Positions 9,166 to 17,845 of a stretch of DNA of 64,000 nt are shown in pieces (the stretch's first letter is position 1; every line of letters begins with the position of its first letter). The translations under genes were made by a program, and so were the position numbers. A model generated the notes under the pieces. That model did no database searches and was not told where the DNA came from. It saw only the letters and a program-made list of their open reading frames with translations. Source of the DNA: Natrialba sp. SSL1 (GTDB taxonomy: Archaea; Halobacteriota; Halobacteria; Halobacteriales; Natrialbaceae); the NCBI RefSeq assembly GCF_001861355.1, contig NZ_MASN01000060.1, forward strand, positions 186,001 to 250,000, in the 5' to 3' direction.

Positions 9166-10275
9166 TTAGTCGTCCACCGGCGGCCACTCCCACGCGTCGG
9201 CCCGTACGACACCGAGGAGCCTTCGCCGACGCTCGGCGTGGTCCTCGAGTGCCGCCTCGAATTCGTCGTCCGAAACGGTCGGGATGTCGTCCTCGCGCAG
9301 GCGGTCGAGTTCCGGCGCGGGCGGGGCCTGCGCTGCCGGCTCGATAAACGCCGTCTCTAACGTCTCGAGATAGCCGTCGACGCTCGAGCGCGCGTCCGCA
9401 ACCAGCGTCGGATTCGGCTGGTCCTCGTCTGGAATACCGTGTCGAAAGAGCGTGAGCGACTCGTCCAGAATTGGAACCGCAACCGCCGAGGCCTGGGCCG
9501 ACTGCTCGCTGTGGTAGTAGTGCAAGATCGGGTAGGACTTGTGTTGCTCCGCGAGGAGACTGAGCTGTGTGGCGAGGGACTCGAGTGGAAGATCTAGCCC
9601 GGCGAACGGATCACCAGCGTTGGGGTGAGAATGGGCGCCCGTATTGCTGCCGCCGTCAGTGACCGCCCCGGTCGGACCACTGGAGCCAGTCGAGCCGCCC
9701 CGCCCGCTGCCGTCAGGCGAATTGCCGGTCCATCCGGTTCTGACGAGCGACTCGCTCCGGTCGCCCAGGCCCGTCACGTCGCTCGCAAACGAGCGCTTTT
9801 CGGAGACTGCGCCGAGCACCGAGAGCACGTAGGAGACCGCGAGCGTGACGAACGCCATCCCCGTCGCCGTCGTCGCGGCGCTGACGAGTTCCCAGGTCGC
9901 GCTGGTCGGCGTGTAGTCGCCGTTGCCGCTCGTAAACATCGTGTAAGCCACGTAGTAGAGTCGCCCTGGCCAGGTCGCGGGGTCGCCGGTGTGGGTGTTG
10001 ACCAGCGCAGTCGACCCGCCGGCGAAGAGGAACGCCCAGCCGAGCCAGAGCAGCCCGATCCACATGACGAGCGTGCACGCGAGAATCAGCGGCCCGGCAA
10101 CGCTGAGCGCCCGGGAGCGCTCCCGTGCGACGAATCGAAGTCCGCGCCAGACGCCCGTCGTCAGACGGCCTGAAAGTGGACCGGAGCCACCGTCGACCCA
10201 GAGGGTCGTCCAGAAGAGGTCGATAATGACGGCGATCAACAACACGATTCCGACGACGAGAAACAGCGGTTGCAT
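9166..10275 (-). CDS. Potassium-channel-like ion channel protein
   Basis: A 369-residue membrane protein. Helices lie at about residues 2-24, 60-85 and 128-152; between the last two is a pore-loop-like segment VAYTMFTSGNGDYTP near residue 115, laid out like the two-helix potassium channel pore. The filter reads TSGNGD where classical potassium channels have TVGYGD, so the selectivity may differ. The C-terminal 190 residues are cytoplasmic, with a Gly/Ser-rich linker and then a helical domain containing LATQLSLLAEQHKSYPILHY. Family assignment is good; the ion is uncertain. Confidence 0.8.
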   Translation of the reverse strand: MQPLFLVVGIVLLIAVIIDLFWTTLWVDGGSGPLSGRLTTGVWRGLRFVARERSRALSVAGPLILACTLVMWIGLLWLGWAFLFAGGSTALVNTHTGDPATWPGRLYYVAYTMFTSGNGDYTPTSATWELVSAATTATGMAFVTLAVSYVLSVLGAVSEKRSFASDVTGLGDRSESLVRTGWTGNSPDGSGRGGSTGSSGPTGAVTDGGSNTGAHSHPNAGDPFAGLDLPLESLATQLSLLAEQHKSYPILHYYHSEQSAQASAVAVPILDESLTLFRHGIPDEDQPNPTLVADARSSVDGYLETLETAFIEPAAQAPPAPELDRLREDDIPTVSDDEFEAALEDHAERRRRLLGVVRADAWEWPPVDD

Positions 10276-10470
10276 GGATTCGGGCAGTGCCTACAACGCC
10301 CTACGGTGTCAACGATGGCCCGGCGACGGACGACCCGATTTTGTATGCCCGGCACTCGCGTCCGGGACGCGCGAGCGCTGTTTGCGATACCGGAGACGCA
10401 CCCGGAAAACGGACAGATACGTCTCTGAGGAACGCAACAGTCGGAGAACTGAGAGCAGAGAGTGCCGAGC

Positions 10471-10525
10471 GCAAAACCGCAAACTGCGAACCGCGAACCG
10501 CGAACGCAAACCGCAGACACCGCAA
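10471..10525. repeat. Short degenerate repeat, CGCRAAC-type
   Basis: In the 293-bp gap between the channel gene and tbp there is a run of imperfect 7-10 bp units (CGCAAAACCG, CGCAAACTG, CGAACCG, CGAACCG, CGAACG, CAAACCG). No open frame across it looks like protein. It may be slippage-generated filler; no function is claimed. The rest of the gap shows no gene. Confidence 0.4.
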
Positions 10526-10568
10526 AGAGAGATCATCAGCGAGCGCGAACCGGAACCGATTCCAGCCG

Positions 10569-11129
10569 TTACTCGAGTAGACCGAGATCTTCGAGTCGGG
10601 AAACGATCTTGTCGACGGCGTGTTCGGCGTCTTCGGGCTTCTTGCCGCCGGTGATGACGAGCTTCCCCGAGCCGAACAGCAGTGCGACGACTTCTGGGTC
10701 GTCGAGGCGGTAGACGAGGCCAGGGAACTGCTCTGGCTCGTACTCGATGTTCTCCAGTCCCAGCCCGATCGCGATAGCGTTCAGGTTGAGGTTGCGGCCG
10801 AGGTCGGCCGAGGTGACGATGTTCTGGACGACGATTTCGGGGTCCTCGTTGACCTGGATCTGGAGTTCACGGAGCTTGTCGAAGACGATACGGAGGCTCT
10901 CGTGGACGTCGTCAGTGCTCTTTGCGCCGGTGCAGACGATCTTTCCGGAACGGAAGATCAGTGCTGCAGACTTGGGATTCTGGGTGCGGTAGACGAGACC
11001 GGGGAACTGCTCGGGGTCGTAGTCGGCCCCCTCGAGGTCCATTGCGACGCTCTGGAGGTCGAGTTCCTGTCCGATGCCGGTCGACGCCACCACGTTTTCG
11101 ATGTTGATGGTGTCCTTCGGATCCGTCAT
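10569..11129 (-). CDS. tbp: TATA-box-binding protein
   Basis: Basal transcription factor that binds promoter TATA boxes and recruits TFB and RNA polymerase. The 186-residue protein has the two direct repeats of the TBP saddle: EQFPGLVYRTQNPKSAALIF/RSGKIVCTGAKS at about 40-75 and EQFPGLVYRLDDPEVVALLF/GSGKLVITGGKK at about 130-165. The C-terminus is acidic and leucine-rich. It has its own strong leaderless promoter (see 11155-11166). Confidence 0.97.
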   Translation of the reverse strand: MTDPKDTINIENVVASTGIGQELDLQSVAMDLEGADYDPEQFPGLVYRTQNPKSAALIFRSGKIVCTGAKSTDDVHESLRIVFDKLRELQIQVNEDPEIVVQNIVTSADLGRNLNLNAIAIGLGLENIEYEPEQFPGLVYRLDDPEVVALLFGSGKLVITGGKKPEDAEHAVDKIVSRLEDLGLLE

Positions 11130-11154
11130 AAGTCGCTTAAAAAGACGTATTTAA

Positions 11155-11166
11155 GGTTTATAAAGG
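11155..11166 (-). promoter_or_regulatory. TATA box of tbp
   Basis: Minus-strand CCTTTATAAACC is centred about 31 bp upstream of the tbp ATG at 11129, the spacing expected for a leaderless haloarchaeal transcript. It is among the clearest TATA boxes in the window. A second A/T run (CTTAAATACG) lies between it and the start. Confidence 0.75.
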
Positions 11167-11296
11167 TTGGTACCGACACCTGATATATCCGGTTTATTGA
11201 GTCCGGAAGCCCTGAGGCGGCCGATTTGCGGACGGAGCAGCCGACGGCGTCGGCGAAAACGGTAGGCTCATACCGTCCCCGCGGTGACGAACGACC

Positions 11297-12388
11297 ATGT
11301 ATTTCCTCGAGCTCGGCGGCGAGGACGACGCGTTTGCGGCCCGCGAAGCGGCGAGCGCCGCGAGCGACGTCCGCCGAATCGCACCCGGGCTCGCCACCGC
11401 CCGCGGCATCGACCCGTCGCGCGTCCGCGGACTCGCCTACACCCACCGCGCGAGCGAACTGCTCGGGCGGACCGACGCGGATCTCGCGAGCGCGCAGGCA
11501 CTGCTGGAGGCCGCGGAAGCGGGACGTGGACTCGAGTGCGCCCCAGCCAACGCAGAAATGACGGTCGCCGTTCGTGCAACGGATGTCCACGGTGCGACCG
11601 GAGTCGACACCGCGAAAGTTGAGCGCGAACTCGGGCAGGTGTTGGTCGACCGCGGCTTCGGTGTCGACCTCGACGAGCCGGACCGGGTGTTGCGGGCGGT
11701 GTTTTCGGCCGGTGGCAGTGGAAACGGTGACGACGCCGACAGCGACAACGACGGTGACAGCCACAGCGACGGCGACACTGTCTGCGCCCTCGGCTGGCTC
11801 GCCGCCGAAAGCGTTCGGGACTTCGGCACCCGCGCACCGACAGACAAACCCTTCTTCCAGCCCGGCAGCATGGACCCGCTGCTCGCCCGCGCGGTCGCAA
11901 ACATCGCCGGCGCACGACCCGGCCACACCCTTCTGGATCCGATGTGTGGCACCGGCGGCGTTCTCGTCGAGGCCGGTCTCGTCGGCGCGGACGTGATCGG
12001 GACCGACGCGCAGGCGAAGATGGCCGAAGGCGCTCAGAAGAACCTGATCCATTTCCTGGATCGAGACGAGCCGTCCCCAACTGGCATCGAACGCGGCTCC
12101 TGGCACGTCGGCCGCGGCGACGGCACCCGCCTCCCGCTCGCGGACGACGCCGTCGACGGCGTCGTCTTCGACGCACCCTACGGCCGCCAGTCCAAGGTCG
12201 ACACCCACCGGCTCGAGGACCTCGTCGCCGGTGCGCTCTCGGAAGCCCGCCGCGTCGCCTCCCGCGCTGTCGTCGTCGCCGACCGCTCGTGGCAGGACGA
12301 AGCCGCGGCTGCTGGATGGGAGCTCGAGTCCGTCTTCGAGCGACGAGTGCATCGCTCGCTGACGCGGTACGTGCTTGTACTCGAGTAG
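11297..12388 (+). CDS. trmG10: tRNA (guanine-10-N2) methyltransferase
   Basis: Modifies G10 of tRNA with S-adenosylmethionine. The 363-residue protein has an N-terminal THUMP-type RNA-binding region (about 1-150) and a C-terminal Rossmann methyltransferase domain. The SAM-binding motif is LLDPMCGTGGVLVEAGL (about 213-229) and the catalytic motif is DAPYGRQ (about 293), a variant of DPPYG seen in Trm11/Trm-G10. An acidic Asp/Ser/Gly-rich insert (about 140-158) sits between the domains and looks like a flexible linker. A long antisense frame (11126-12400, minus) is a shadow. Confidence 0.9.
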   Translation: MYFLELGGEDDAFAAREAASAASDVRRIAPGLATARGIDPSRVRGLAYTHRASELLGRTDADLASAQALLEAAEAGRGLECAPANAEMTVAVRATDVHGATGVDTAKVERELGQVLVDRGFGVDLDEPDRVLRAVFSAGGSGNGDDADSDNDGDSHSDGDTVCALGWLAAESVRDFGTRAPTDKPFFQPGSMDPLLARAVANIAGARPGHTLLDPMCGTGGVLVEAGLVGADVIGTDAQAKMAEGAQKNLIHFLDRDEPSPTGIERGSWHVGRGDGTRLPLADDAVDGVVFDAPYGRQSKVDTHRLEDLVAGALSEARRVASRAVVVADRSWQDEAAAAGWELESVFERRVHRSLTRYVLVLE

Positions 12389-12460
12389 GAGCGCCAGCAA
12401 CGGCGACGTGTCGGTTCGGTCACGAAGTCAGTGGAGGCCGGGTCATCAACCAGGCCGAAA

Positions 12461-12820
12461 TCACGAACGCCACCGATCCGCCGTAGCAGCGACGAGACCG
12501 GCGGCAACCGCGCCGAGCCAGGCGCTGAGCGCGATCACAATGTCGGTATCGTCCTGGGAGATGTCGAACACGCCCCAGAGGACGAACGCCGCGAGCCAGG
12601 TCGTCAGTCCGAACCGCCAGACGTGGGTGTACTCGAGACGGTCCGATCGGAGCACCACCAGTCCGACGAGGATCCCGGGGACGAGTGCGAGGAGACTCAG
12701 TTGGACGGGCAAGAGCACGGCGTCGACGAAGATGCCGAGCAGCGCGGCGGTCGGAATCGCGAGCAAGATCGCACAGCCGACGACGACGCCGAGTTCCTCG
12801 AGTCGATCCGCGAGTGCCAT
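12461..12820 (-). CDS. Four-helix membrane protein of unknown function
   Basis: A 119-residue protein starting MALADRLEELGVVVGC. Hydrophobic segments near residues 10-32, 38-58, 70-85 and 95-112 indicate four helices with short loops. No family is recognised; similar small membrane proteins next to metabolic genes are common in haloarchaea. The ATG at 12820 is chosen because upstream sequence in this frame is Arg/Ser-rich shadow sequence. Confidence 0.65.
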   Translation of the reverse strand: MALADRLEELGVVVGCAILLAIPTAALLGIFVDAVLLPVQLSLLALVPGILVGLVVLRSDRLEYTHVWRFGLTTWLAAFVLWGVFDISQDDTDIVIALSAWLGAVAAGLVAATADRWRS

Positions 12821-12923
12821 ACCGGCCGCTCGAACGGGGCGGAAAAGAGAATACCGGTTCGAGTGCGGGACGTGCCGACAGCGGACTCGGTTACGATGTA
12901 CTCGTACGGATCGGTGGAGCGTC

Positions 12924-13361
12924 TCAGTAGTCCGCCGCGATCGCACGCTCTCGAAGCTGTTCCCCCTCCTCCGTTTCCGCGGATAGCTCGGGCACCGGAA
13001 CCGGCGTATCGTCCTCGTCGATCGCGACGAACGTGAACGAGGACGCAGTCGTCCGCTCGGTCTCGCCACTGCGGGGTTCCTCGCGCCAGGCTCGGAGCGC
13101 AACGTGGACGCTCGTCCGGCCGGCATCGTAGACGTAGGCCTCAACGAGTGCGGTGTCGCCGATCCGGATCGGACGCTCGAAGTCGAGTTCGTTCACTCGC
13201 GCGGTGACGCAGGTCTCGCCGGCAAACCGCATCGCCGACATCGCGCCGACCTCATCGAGCCACTTCATCAAGTTGCCGCCGTGGAGTGTGGCGTTGTTAT
13301 TCGCGTGATTCGGCTGGACGCGAAAGCGATTTCGGATACGAGTATCGAGAACAGTGGGCAT
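12924..13361 (-). CDS. Acyl-CoA thioesterase, hotdog fold
   Basis: Hydrolyses acyl-CoA thioesters. The 145-residue protein shows the hallmark sequence NHANNNATLHGGNLMKWLDE (about residues 18-37), in which the Asn/His and HGG segments form the YciA/ACOT-type hotdog active site, followed by the central helix and VNELDFERPIRIGDTALVEA. The substrate chain length cannot be told. The start at 13361 gives the expected N-terminus (MPTVLDTRIRNRF); the longer upstream reading adds non-homologous residues. Confidence 0.88.
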   Translation of the reverse strand: MPTVLDTRIRNRFRVQPNHANNNATLHGGNLMKWLDEVGAMSAMRFAGETCVTARVNELDFERPIRIGDTALVEAYVYDAGRTSVHVALRAWREEPRSGETERTTASSFTFVAIDEDDTPVPVPELSAETEEGEQLRERAIAADY

Positions 13362-13594
13362 GTGCCAGAATTTAGTCGGAGTGACGATAAATCCTGCCGG
13401 GTCCACCCGCTTTGGACGCTGTTTCGGCGACCTCACGGAAAAGCCGCTCTGGGTCGCGGACCAACGGTTTCTGAGTGCCGACACTGGGTTCGACTCCTGC
13501 GTTATCAACGGTCTTGTACCCGTCTCTGTCGGTCTCGCGTTTGTGCCGATTCAACTCGACGCCGTCTTGCGGTTCATCGGCGGCAGTTGGTAAA

Positions 13595-14725
13595 TTAGTC
13601 GTCACTCTCAGCAGTGCTGTTCATACCTGGATCCGTGTTCTCGGTCTGTGACTCATCGATCGCCTCCACCCCGCTGTCGACGCTGACGCCTTCCCAGTCG
13701 TGGTCCGAGTGGTAGCCTTCACGTTCCTTCGCGCTGGGTGCAACGCGGATGAACTCCGCCTTCTCGCGCGCGTTCTGGATCGTATGGCCGCCACAGTAGG
13801 AGAGACCAGACTGAATACCAGCACAGAATTCATCGACGACATCGGTGACTGTGCCTTTGTACGGCGTTAATGCTTCTACCCCCTCATCAGCCCGAACATT
13901 GTTGTCTTTGTCCTCACGCTTCTTGCCAGCAGCCGTCGTCGCCATTCCACGCGAGCGCTTGTACCGATCCCCGTCAATCTCGACCACTGCTCCAGGCGCT
14001 TCCTCGGTGCCAGCAAAAAGGCTGCCAAGCATTACCGTGTTTGCGCCAGCCATCAGCGCCTTCACGGCATCGCCAGATGTGCGGATGCCACCATCCGCAC
14101 AGATGGTAATGTCCAGGTCATCAGCCGCTGTCGCGCAGTCATCAACAGCAGTCAACTGGGGGACACCAGCACCAGCGACCTTTCGAGTAGTACAGTGAGA
14201 TCCAGGCCCGATACCAACTTTCACACAGTCAGCACCGGCGGCTGCAAGATCTTCAACTCCCGCTGGAGTAGCAACATTGCCAGCAATGAGATCGATACTG
14301 GGGAACGCTTCCCGGAGAGCTTCCACCGCGGTGAGTGTTCGTTCGAGGTGGCCGTGAGCCACATCGATTACGAGTGCGTCAACGCCACTTTCAATCACAG
14401 TAGAACTGCGCTCAATGTAGTCCTCGTTAATACCGACGGCAGCACACACCTGTTCACCCGCGGCTTTCACCTGTTCGATCTGCTCGGCCTGTTCAGCAGG
14501 CGTGAGAAACCGATGAAGCACACCGATCCCACCAGCACGAGAGAGTTCGATCGCGAGAGTCGCCTCTGTAACCGTATCCATGGCGGCGGAAACCAATGGA
14601 TTGGCCAGTTCAATGCTTGGTGTGAGGGGCGTCGAAAGGGAAACATTGCTGCGGCTATCGACTGGCGAGCGTTTCGGGACAAGGAGCACGTCACCGTAGC
14701 TCAGTCCAGTGCGGAGATCGTTCAT
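13595..14725 (-). CDS. IMP dehydrogenase/GMP reductase family protein without CBS domains
   Basis: TIM-barrel purine enzyme of 376 residues. It begins [19 protein letters not shown], has the substrate loop [20 protein letters not shown] with the catalytic Cys, the phosphate-binding [10 protein letters not shown], and a flap region ending in [13 protein letters not shown]. The CBS pair normally inserted near residue 100 of IMP dehydrogenase is absent, so it could be a GMP reductase (salvage) or a CBS-less IMP dehydrogenase; sequence alone does not decide. The C-terminal 40 residues are acidic and unordered. A TATA-like GGTTTAATTAG lies about 31 bp upstream. Codon use is visibly less GC-biased than in neighbouring genes. 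Confidence 0.85.
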   Translation of the reverse strand: MNDLRTGLSYGDVLLVPKRSPVDSRSNVSLSTPLTPSIELANPLVSAAMDTVTEATLAIELSRAGGIGVLHRFLTPAEQAEQIEQVKAAGEQVCAAVGINEDYIERSSTVIESGVDALVIDVAHGHLERTLTAVEALREAFPSIDLIAGNVATPAGVEDLAAAGADCVKVGIGPGSHCTTRKVAGAGVPQLTAVDDCATAADDLDITICADGGIRTSGDAVKALMAGANTVMLGSLFAGTEEAPGAVVEIDGDRYKRSRGMATTAAGKKREDKDNNVRADEGVEALTPYKGTVTDVVDEFCAGIQSGLSYCGGHTIQNAREKAEFIRVAPSAKEREGYHSDHDWEGVSVDSGVEAIDESQTENTDPGMNSTAESDD

Positions 14726-14868
14726 ACCGTTACATGACAGGGAGTCTTTGCTAATTAAACCTTCTCCCCCAATCCGGCGCTGTTCAGAGTGAACCGTCTC
14801 GAGGGGAACAGGGCGCGGTGAATCGCCAGACCAGGGACGATTTCACGGAACCTCGTATGTGACATCCT

Positions 14869-15313
14869 CCCACGACTGAAGTCGTGGGCTTCCCACCGCG
14901 CCGCAGCAGTTGAGTTGGGTGTTTGCAGGTTTGCAACCCGTCGTCACGCACAGAGTTGGAATCTCTGAACGCGACCCGTTTGGCTTGGAGCGAATTGCTG
15001 GCGGTGCCACGCCGCCGGTACTCCTATCCTTGGCCTGTTCAACCGCGCCGTTTTGATTCCGGTTGGGTCGAAACGGGGCGTCAGCGGACTCAGAGTTACT
15101 TGTGTTGCTTGCTTAAATCCCGGCGCTTAGTTTTTGATCCCGCATGGGGCACACGCCGTTTCCGGCGTGGGCGGACACGTGAACCGCCAGTTTTCGGGCT
15201 GTCGATTCGAAGGGTTCGTAACCTTCGAACCGATGGTACACGTTACGAAGCCAATCCGTGTAACTGTTTCTTTCAGACTCGGGTGGCGCGTATCTCACGA
15301 CTAAAGTCGTGGG
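14869..15313 (-). mobile_element. tnpB-less remnant of an IS200/IS605-type element
   Basis: The segment is bounded by two related hairpins: CCCACGACTGAAGTCGTGGG at 14869-14888 and CACGACTAAAGTCGTG at 15296-15311. Subterminal palindromes of this kind are the ends recognised by IS200/IS605 and IS1341-type transposases in haloarchaea. Between them are only about 400 bp, with more short inverted repeats (TTCGAAGGGTTCGTAACCTTCGAA around 15206-15230; CGCCGTTTCCGGCG around 15153), and no transposase. On the minus strand, a short frame near 15113-15298 and its continuation resemble, from memory, the C-terminal tail of haloarchaeal tnpB genes. Best read as an internally deleted element keeping both ends and possibly the guide-RNA (omega RNA/sotRNA) region. 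Confidence 0.6.
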
Positions 15314-15360
15314 TTTTGCGCCTGCTCCGTCGATAAACAGGACCGCTCAGTGAGACGCGC

Positions 15361-16365
15361 TCAGGTGTCCCGGCCTAACTCCGCCAGCAGGTGCGAGACG
15401 TGAATCCGATCGCTCGAGCCCTCGTGCATCTCGAACTCGATATCCGCGGCGAGTCGGTGCATTCGCGCCAGTTTCTCACCCTGGTACCGCTTTCGAGAGA
15501 GCCGTAGAATCGAGTCGAGGACTTCCTCGCCGTCAAGTCCCTCGTCGACGAGCAGGTCGTCTAAGGTCTTTCGGGCGTCGGTGAACTCGCCGGCTTCCGC
15601 GTCGTCGAGCATCGACTCGATTTCGTCGTCCAGCCCGACCTCGCCGATCGTCTCGTAGGCCGCACTCATCGTGAGTTCGCCCGCGTTCTCGACCGTCGTC
15701 TGGGCTGCGAGAATCGCCTGCCGGAGGTTGCCGTTCGCATAGCCCGCGACGAACTCGAGTCCGTCCGGTTCGTAGTCGACCTCCTCGGTCTCGACGATGC
15801 GCTCGAGGACGGTGACGGTCTCCGCGCTGCTCGGCGAGCGAAAGGAAACGGGGAAACAGCGCGAGCGGATCGGCGGGATGAGTTTCGTCGGCTGGCGGGT
15901 CGCGATGATAAACTGCGTCGTCCGGTGGTGTTGCTCCATGATCCGGCGCAGGGCTTGCTGGAAGTCCTCCCGAACATCCTCGGCGTTGTCGAGCAGGATT
16001 GTCTTGTAGTCGCCGGAGACGGAGGCGTAGCTCGCGGACTCTTTGAGGACGTGGTTGATCATGTCTCGCTTCGACATCGAGGAACGACCGACGAGGAACT
16101 GCGCGAAGCGCGGGTCGTTCTTGATCTCGGTTTTCGTCCGCCCGAAGAAGTCGGCGACGTTGATCTCGATCAGGTCGTTGTCGGGGTCAGCGTGTGCGTC
16201 GCGGGCGAGTGCGCGCGCTGCTGCCGTCTTGCCGCTGCCGGGTGGCCCCTGTAAGAGGAGATTAATCGGTTCGTCGACGGCCCGCTCTAGGTACTCACGG
16301 GCGTCGTCCTGTGGCAACTCGGCCAACTCGGGGGCGTGCGTGTCGGTCCACAGCGGCGCGTCCAT
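15361..16365 (-). CDS. rfcC: Replication factor C small subunit, second paralogue
   Basis: AAA+ clamp-loader subunit of 334 residues. Walker A is GPPGSGKT at 40-47; the Walker B region reads ILLDNAED instead of the usual LDEAD; sensor and arginine-finger region IPPIRSRCFPVSF is present. The C-terminal part forms the helical collar. It is clearly distinct from the canonical small subunit at 61602. Haloarchaea carry two small subunits plus a large one, and this matches the second. The altered Walker B suggests a mainly structural or modulating role in the loader (inference). Confidence 0.88.
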   Translation of the reverse strand: MDAPLWTDTHAPELAELPQDDAREYLERAVDEPINLLLQGPPGSGKTAAARALARDAHADPDNDLIEINVADFFGRTKTEIKNDPRFAQFLVGRSSMSKRDMINHVLKESASYASVSGDYKTILLDNAEDVREDFQQALRRIMEQHHRTTQFIIATRQPTKLIPPIRSRCFPVSFRSPSSAETVTVLERIVETEEVDYEPDGLEFVAGYANGNLRQAILAAQTTVENAGELTMSAAYETIGEVGLDDEIESMLDDAEAGEFTDARKTLDDLLVDEGLDGEEVLDSILRLSRKRYQGEKLARMHRLAADIEFEMHEGSSDRIHVSHLLAELGRDT

Positions 16366-16470
16366 CGGCGGATGATAGGGACGGGACGGGTAAGAATCGG
16401 TCGGTTACAGTCGGTTGCACGCCGTGACCGTACCGTGTGAGACGCGGATGACAGCCGAGACCGGCGACGG

Positions 16471-17667
16471 TCACTCCGCGTCAGTCGACTCCTCACCGAC
16501 GGTGAACGTCGTCTCAACCAGTTCAGGTAACGCCTCCTCGTCGACGACGATCTCGTCAGCATCCGGTTCGTACGGGGAGGCCGCCTCGCGATCCTCCGGA
16601 TCACCCTCGTAGATGACCGCCGTGAGTTCGTCGCCGTCGTCGACCGAGACGTTCTCGTCGTAGGAGACGCGCACCTCCTCGTGCTCACCCGGCTCGAGTT
16701 GGTCGCTCACGCCGAGTATCTCCCAGTCCTCGGGATTGGCGTCGGTCTCGTCTGTGGCGTTCTCGTCGTTTTCGTCCCCGTCCTCGCTTCCATCCTCGAC
16801 GACCGCAACGAATCCGTCGACCGGAATCGCCACGTCCGTAATCACGCGACTCTCGCTCGCGTCGGTGACCGTGACGCTTGGCTCCGTGTGGAACTCGAGT
16901 TCGATCGTCTCGTGGATGCCGTCACGGTCGGTGTAGACCCCGAGGACGCGCTCGCCGGGTGGCGTCCCGCGAGTGTCGACCTCGAAGGTGACCGTCGTCG
17001 ACTCGCCGCCTTCCAGATCGAGCGTCTGCCACTCGAGTAGGCGGCCGTCGAGTCGGAGTTCGACGGGCTGTTGGGCGTCGAGATCGGTCGGGTTGCGGAT
17101 TTCGGCGGTGACCTCCATGGTTTCGTTCGTCGTGGCGCTACTCGGTATCTCGAGGCCCTCGACGGCGAAGGAGTCGTCGAGGCCGTCGTCGATCTCCTCG
17201 GCGGTGACGGTGGCGGTGGCGCTGACGGGGTAGCCGGCCGAGAGGTACGGTTGGTCCTCGGCGCCGTCGGTCTCGGCGTAGGCGAAGTCGTCTTCGTCTG
17301 CGGTGTTCTGGTGGACTGTTGCGGTGAGGCGACCGAGCAGGTCCTGCTCTGCGTCATCGTCTCGGTCGATGGTGAGGTTCTCGTGGGTGCCGGCGGAGAG
17401 TGGGTCCGAGACGGCGAGGGGTTCGGTCGCGTCGGTGCCGCCGGTAATGACGACGTAGCCACCGTCGGAGAGGGTGACCTCGTCGATGACGACCGCCGAG
17501 CCGTTTTGCTGTTGGTCCTCGAACTCGATCGTGGCCTCAGGGTCGTCGTCGATGCCGAAGAGTGCGGGTGCCTGCCCGACGACAATGCCCGCCGCGAGCA
17601 CGATCGTGATGGCGATCAGGATGGCGACGACACGCTTTATCGTGCCGAAAGTCGGTCTCGAACTCAT
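16471..17667 (-). CDS. Secreted or membrane-anchored surface protein with repeated beta domains
   Basis: A 398-residue protein with an N-terminal hydrophobic anchor (about residues 12-32), followed by an entirely extracellular acidic region. Two related modules flank a CARDB-like middle domain (about 175-265, with ELRLDGRLLEWQTLDLEGGE). The modules share phrases such as VSDPLSAGTHENLTI and VSDQLEPGEHEEVRV, the pattern of haloarchaeal DUF7282-type domains (name from memory). A Glu/Asp/Asn-rich linker precedes the second module. Probably a cell-surface structural or adhesion protein. The ATG at 17667 places the anchor at the N-terminus. Confidence 0.7.
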   Translation of the reverse strand: MSSRPTFGTIKRVVAILIAITIVLAAGIVVGQAPALFGIDDDPEATIEFEDQQQNGSAVVIDEVTLSDGGYVVITGGTDATEPLAVSDPLSAGTHENLTIDRDDDAEQDLLGRLTATVHQNTADEDDFAYAETDGAEDQPYLSAGYPVSATATVTAEEIDDGLDDSFAVEGLEIPSSATTNETMEVTAEIRNPTDLDAQQPVELRLDGRLLEWQTLDLEGGESTTVTFEVDTRGTPPGERVLGVYTDRDGIHETIELEFHTEPSVTVTDASESRVITDVAIPVDGFVAVVEDGSEDGDENDENATDETDANPEDWEILGVSDQLEPGEHEEVRVSYDENVSVDDGDELTAVIYEGDPEDREAASPYEPDADEIVVDEEALPELVETTFTVGEESTDAE

Positions 17668-17845
17668 TGGGGGTGGGCTAGATGCGCAAGGGTACGGACT
17701 GGAGTGACGTAAAACGCGCCGTCCGTTTGCACGACACTCGTCAGACAAGTCGTGACTGACAGCGACACAGCGAGTGGCTACTGCACCGATGGGTCGACAT
17801 TCGAAGCGGGTTTAGCCCCGGGCCGTCGAACACACTCTCACTACG

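Noticed and set aside
10276-10568. Possible small RNA or protein between the channel gene and tbp
   Set aside because: Only low-complexity CGCRAAC-type repeats are seen; no promoter plus terminator pair or coding frame.
11126-12400. 424-residue minus-strand open frame
   Set aside because: Antisense to the tRNA methyltransferase gene, whose THUMP and SAM motifs are unmistakable; the antisense product is compositionally a GC-rich shadow.
14923-15336. 137-residue plus-strand open frame in the IS remnant
   Set aside because: It spans the element's hairpins and has no domain; the element's structure explains the region better.
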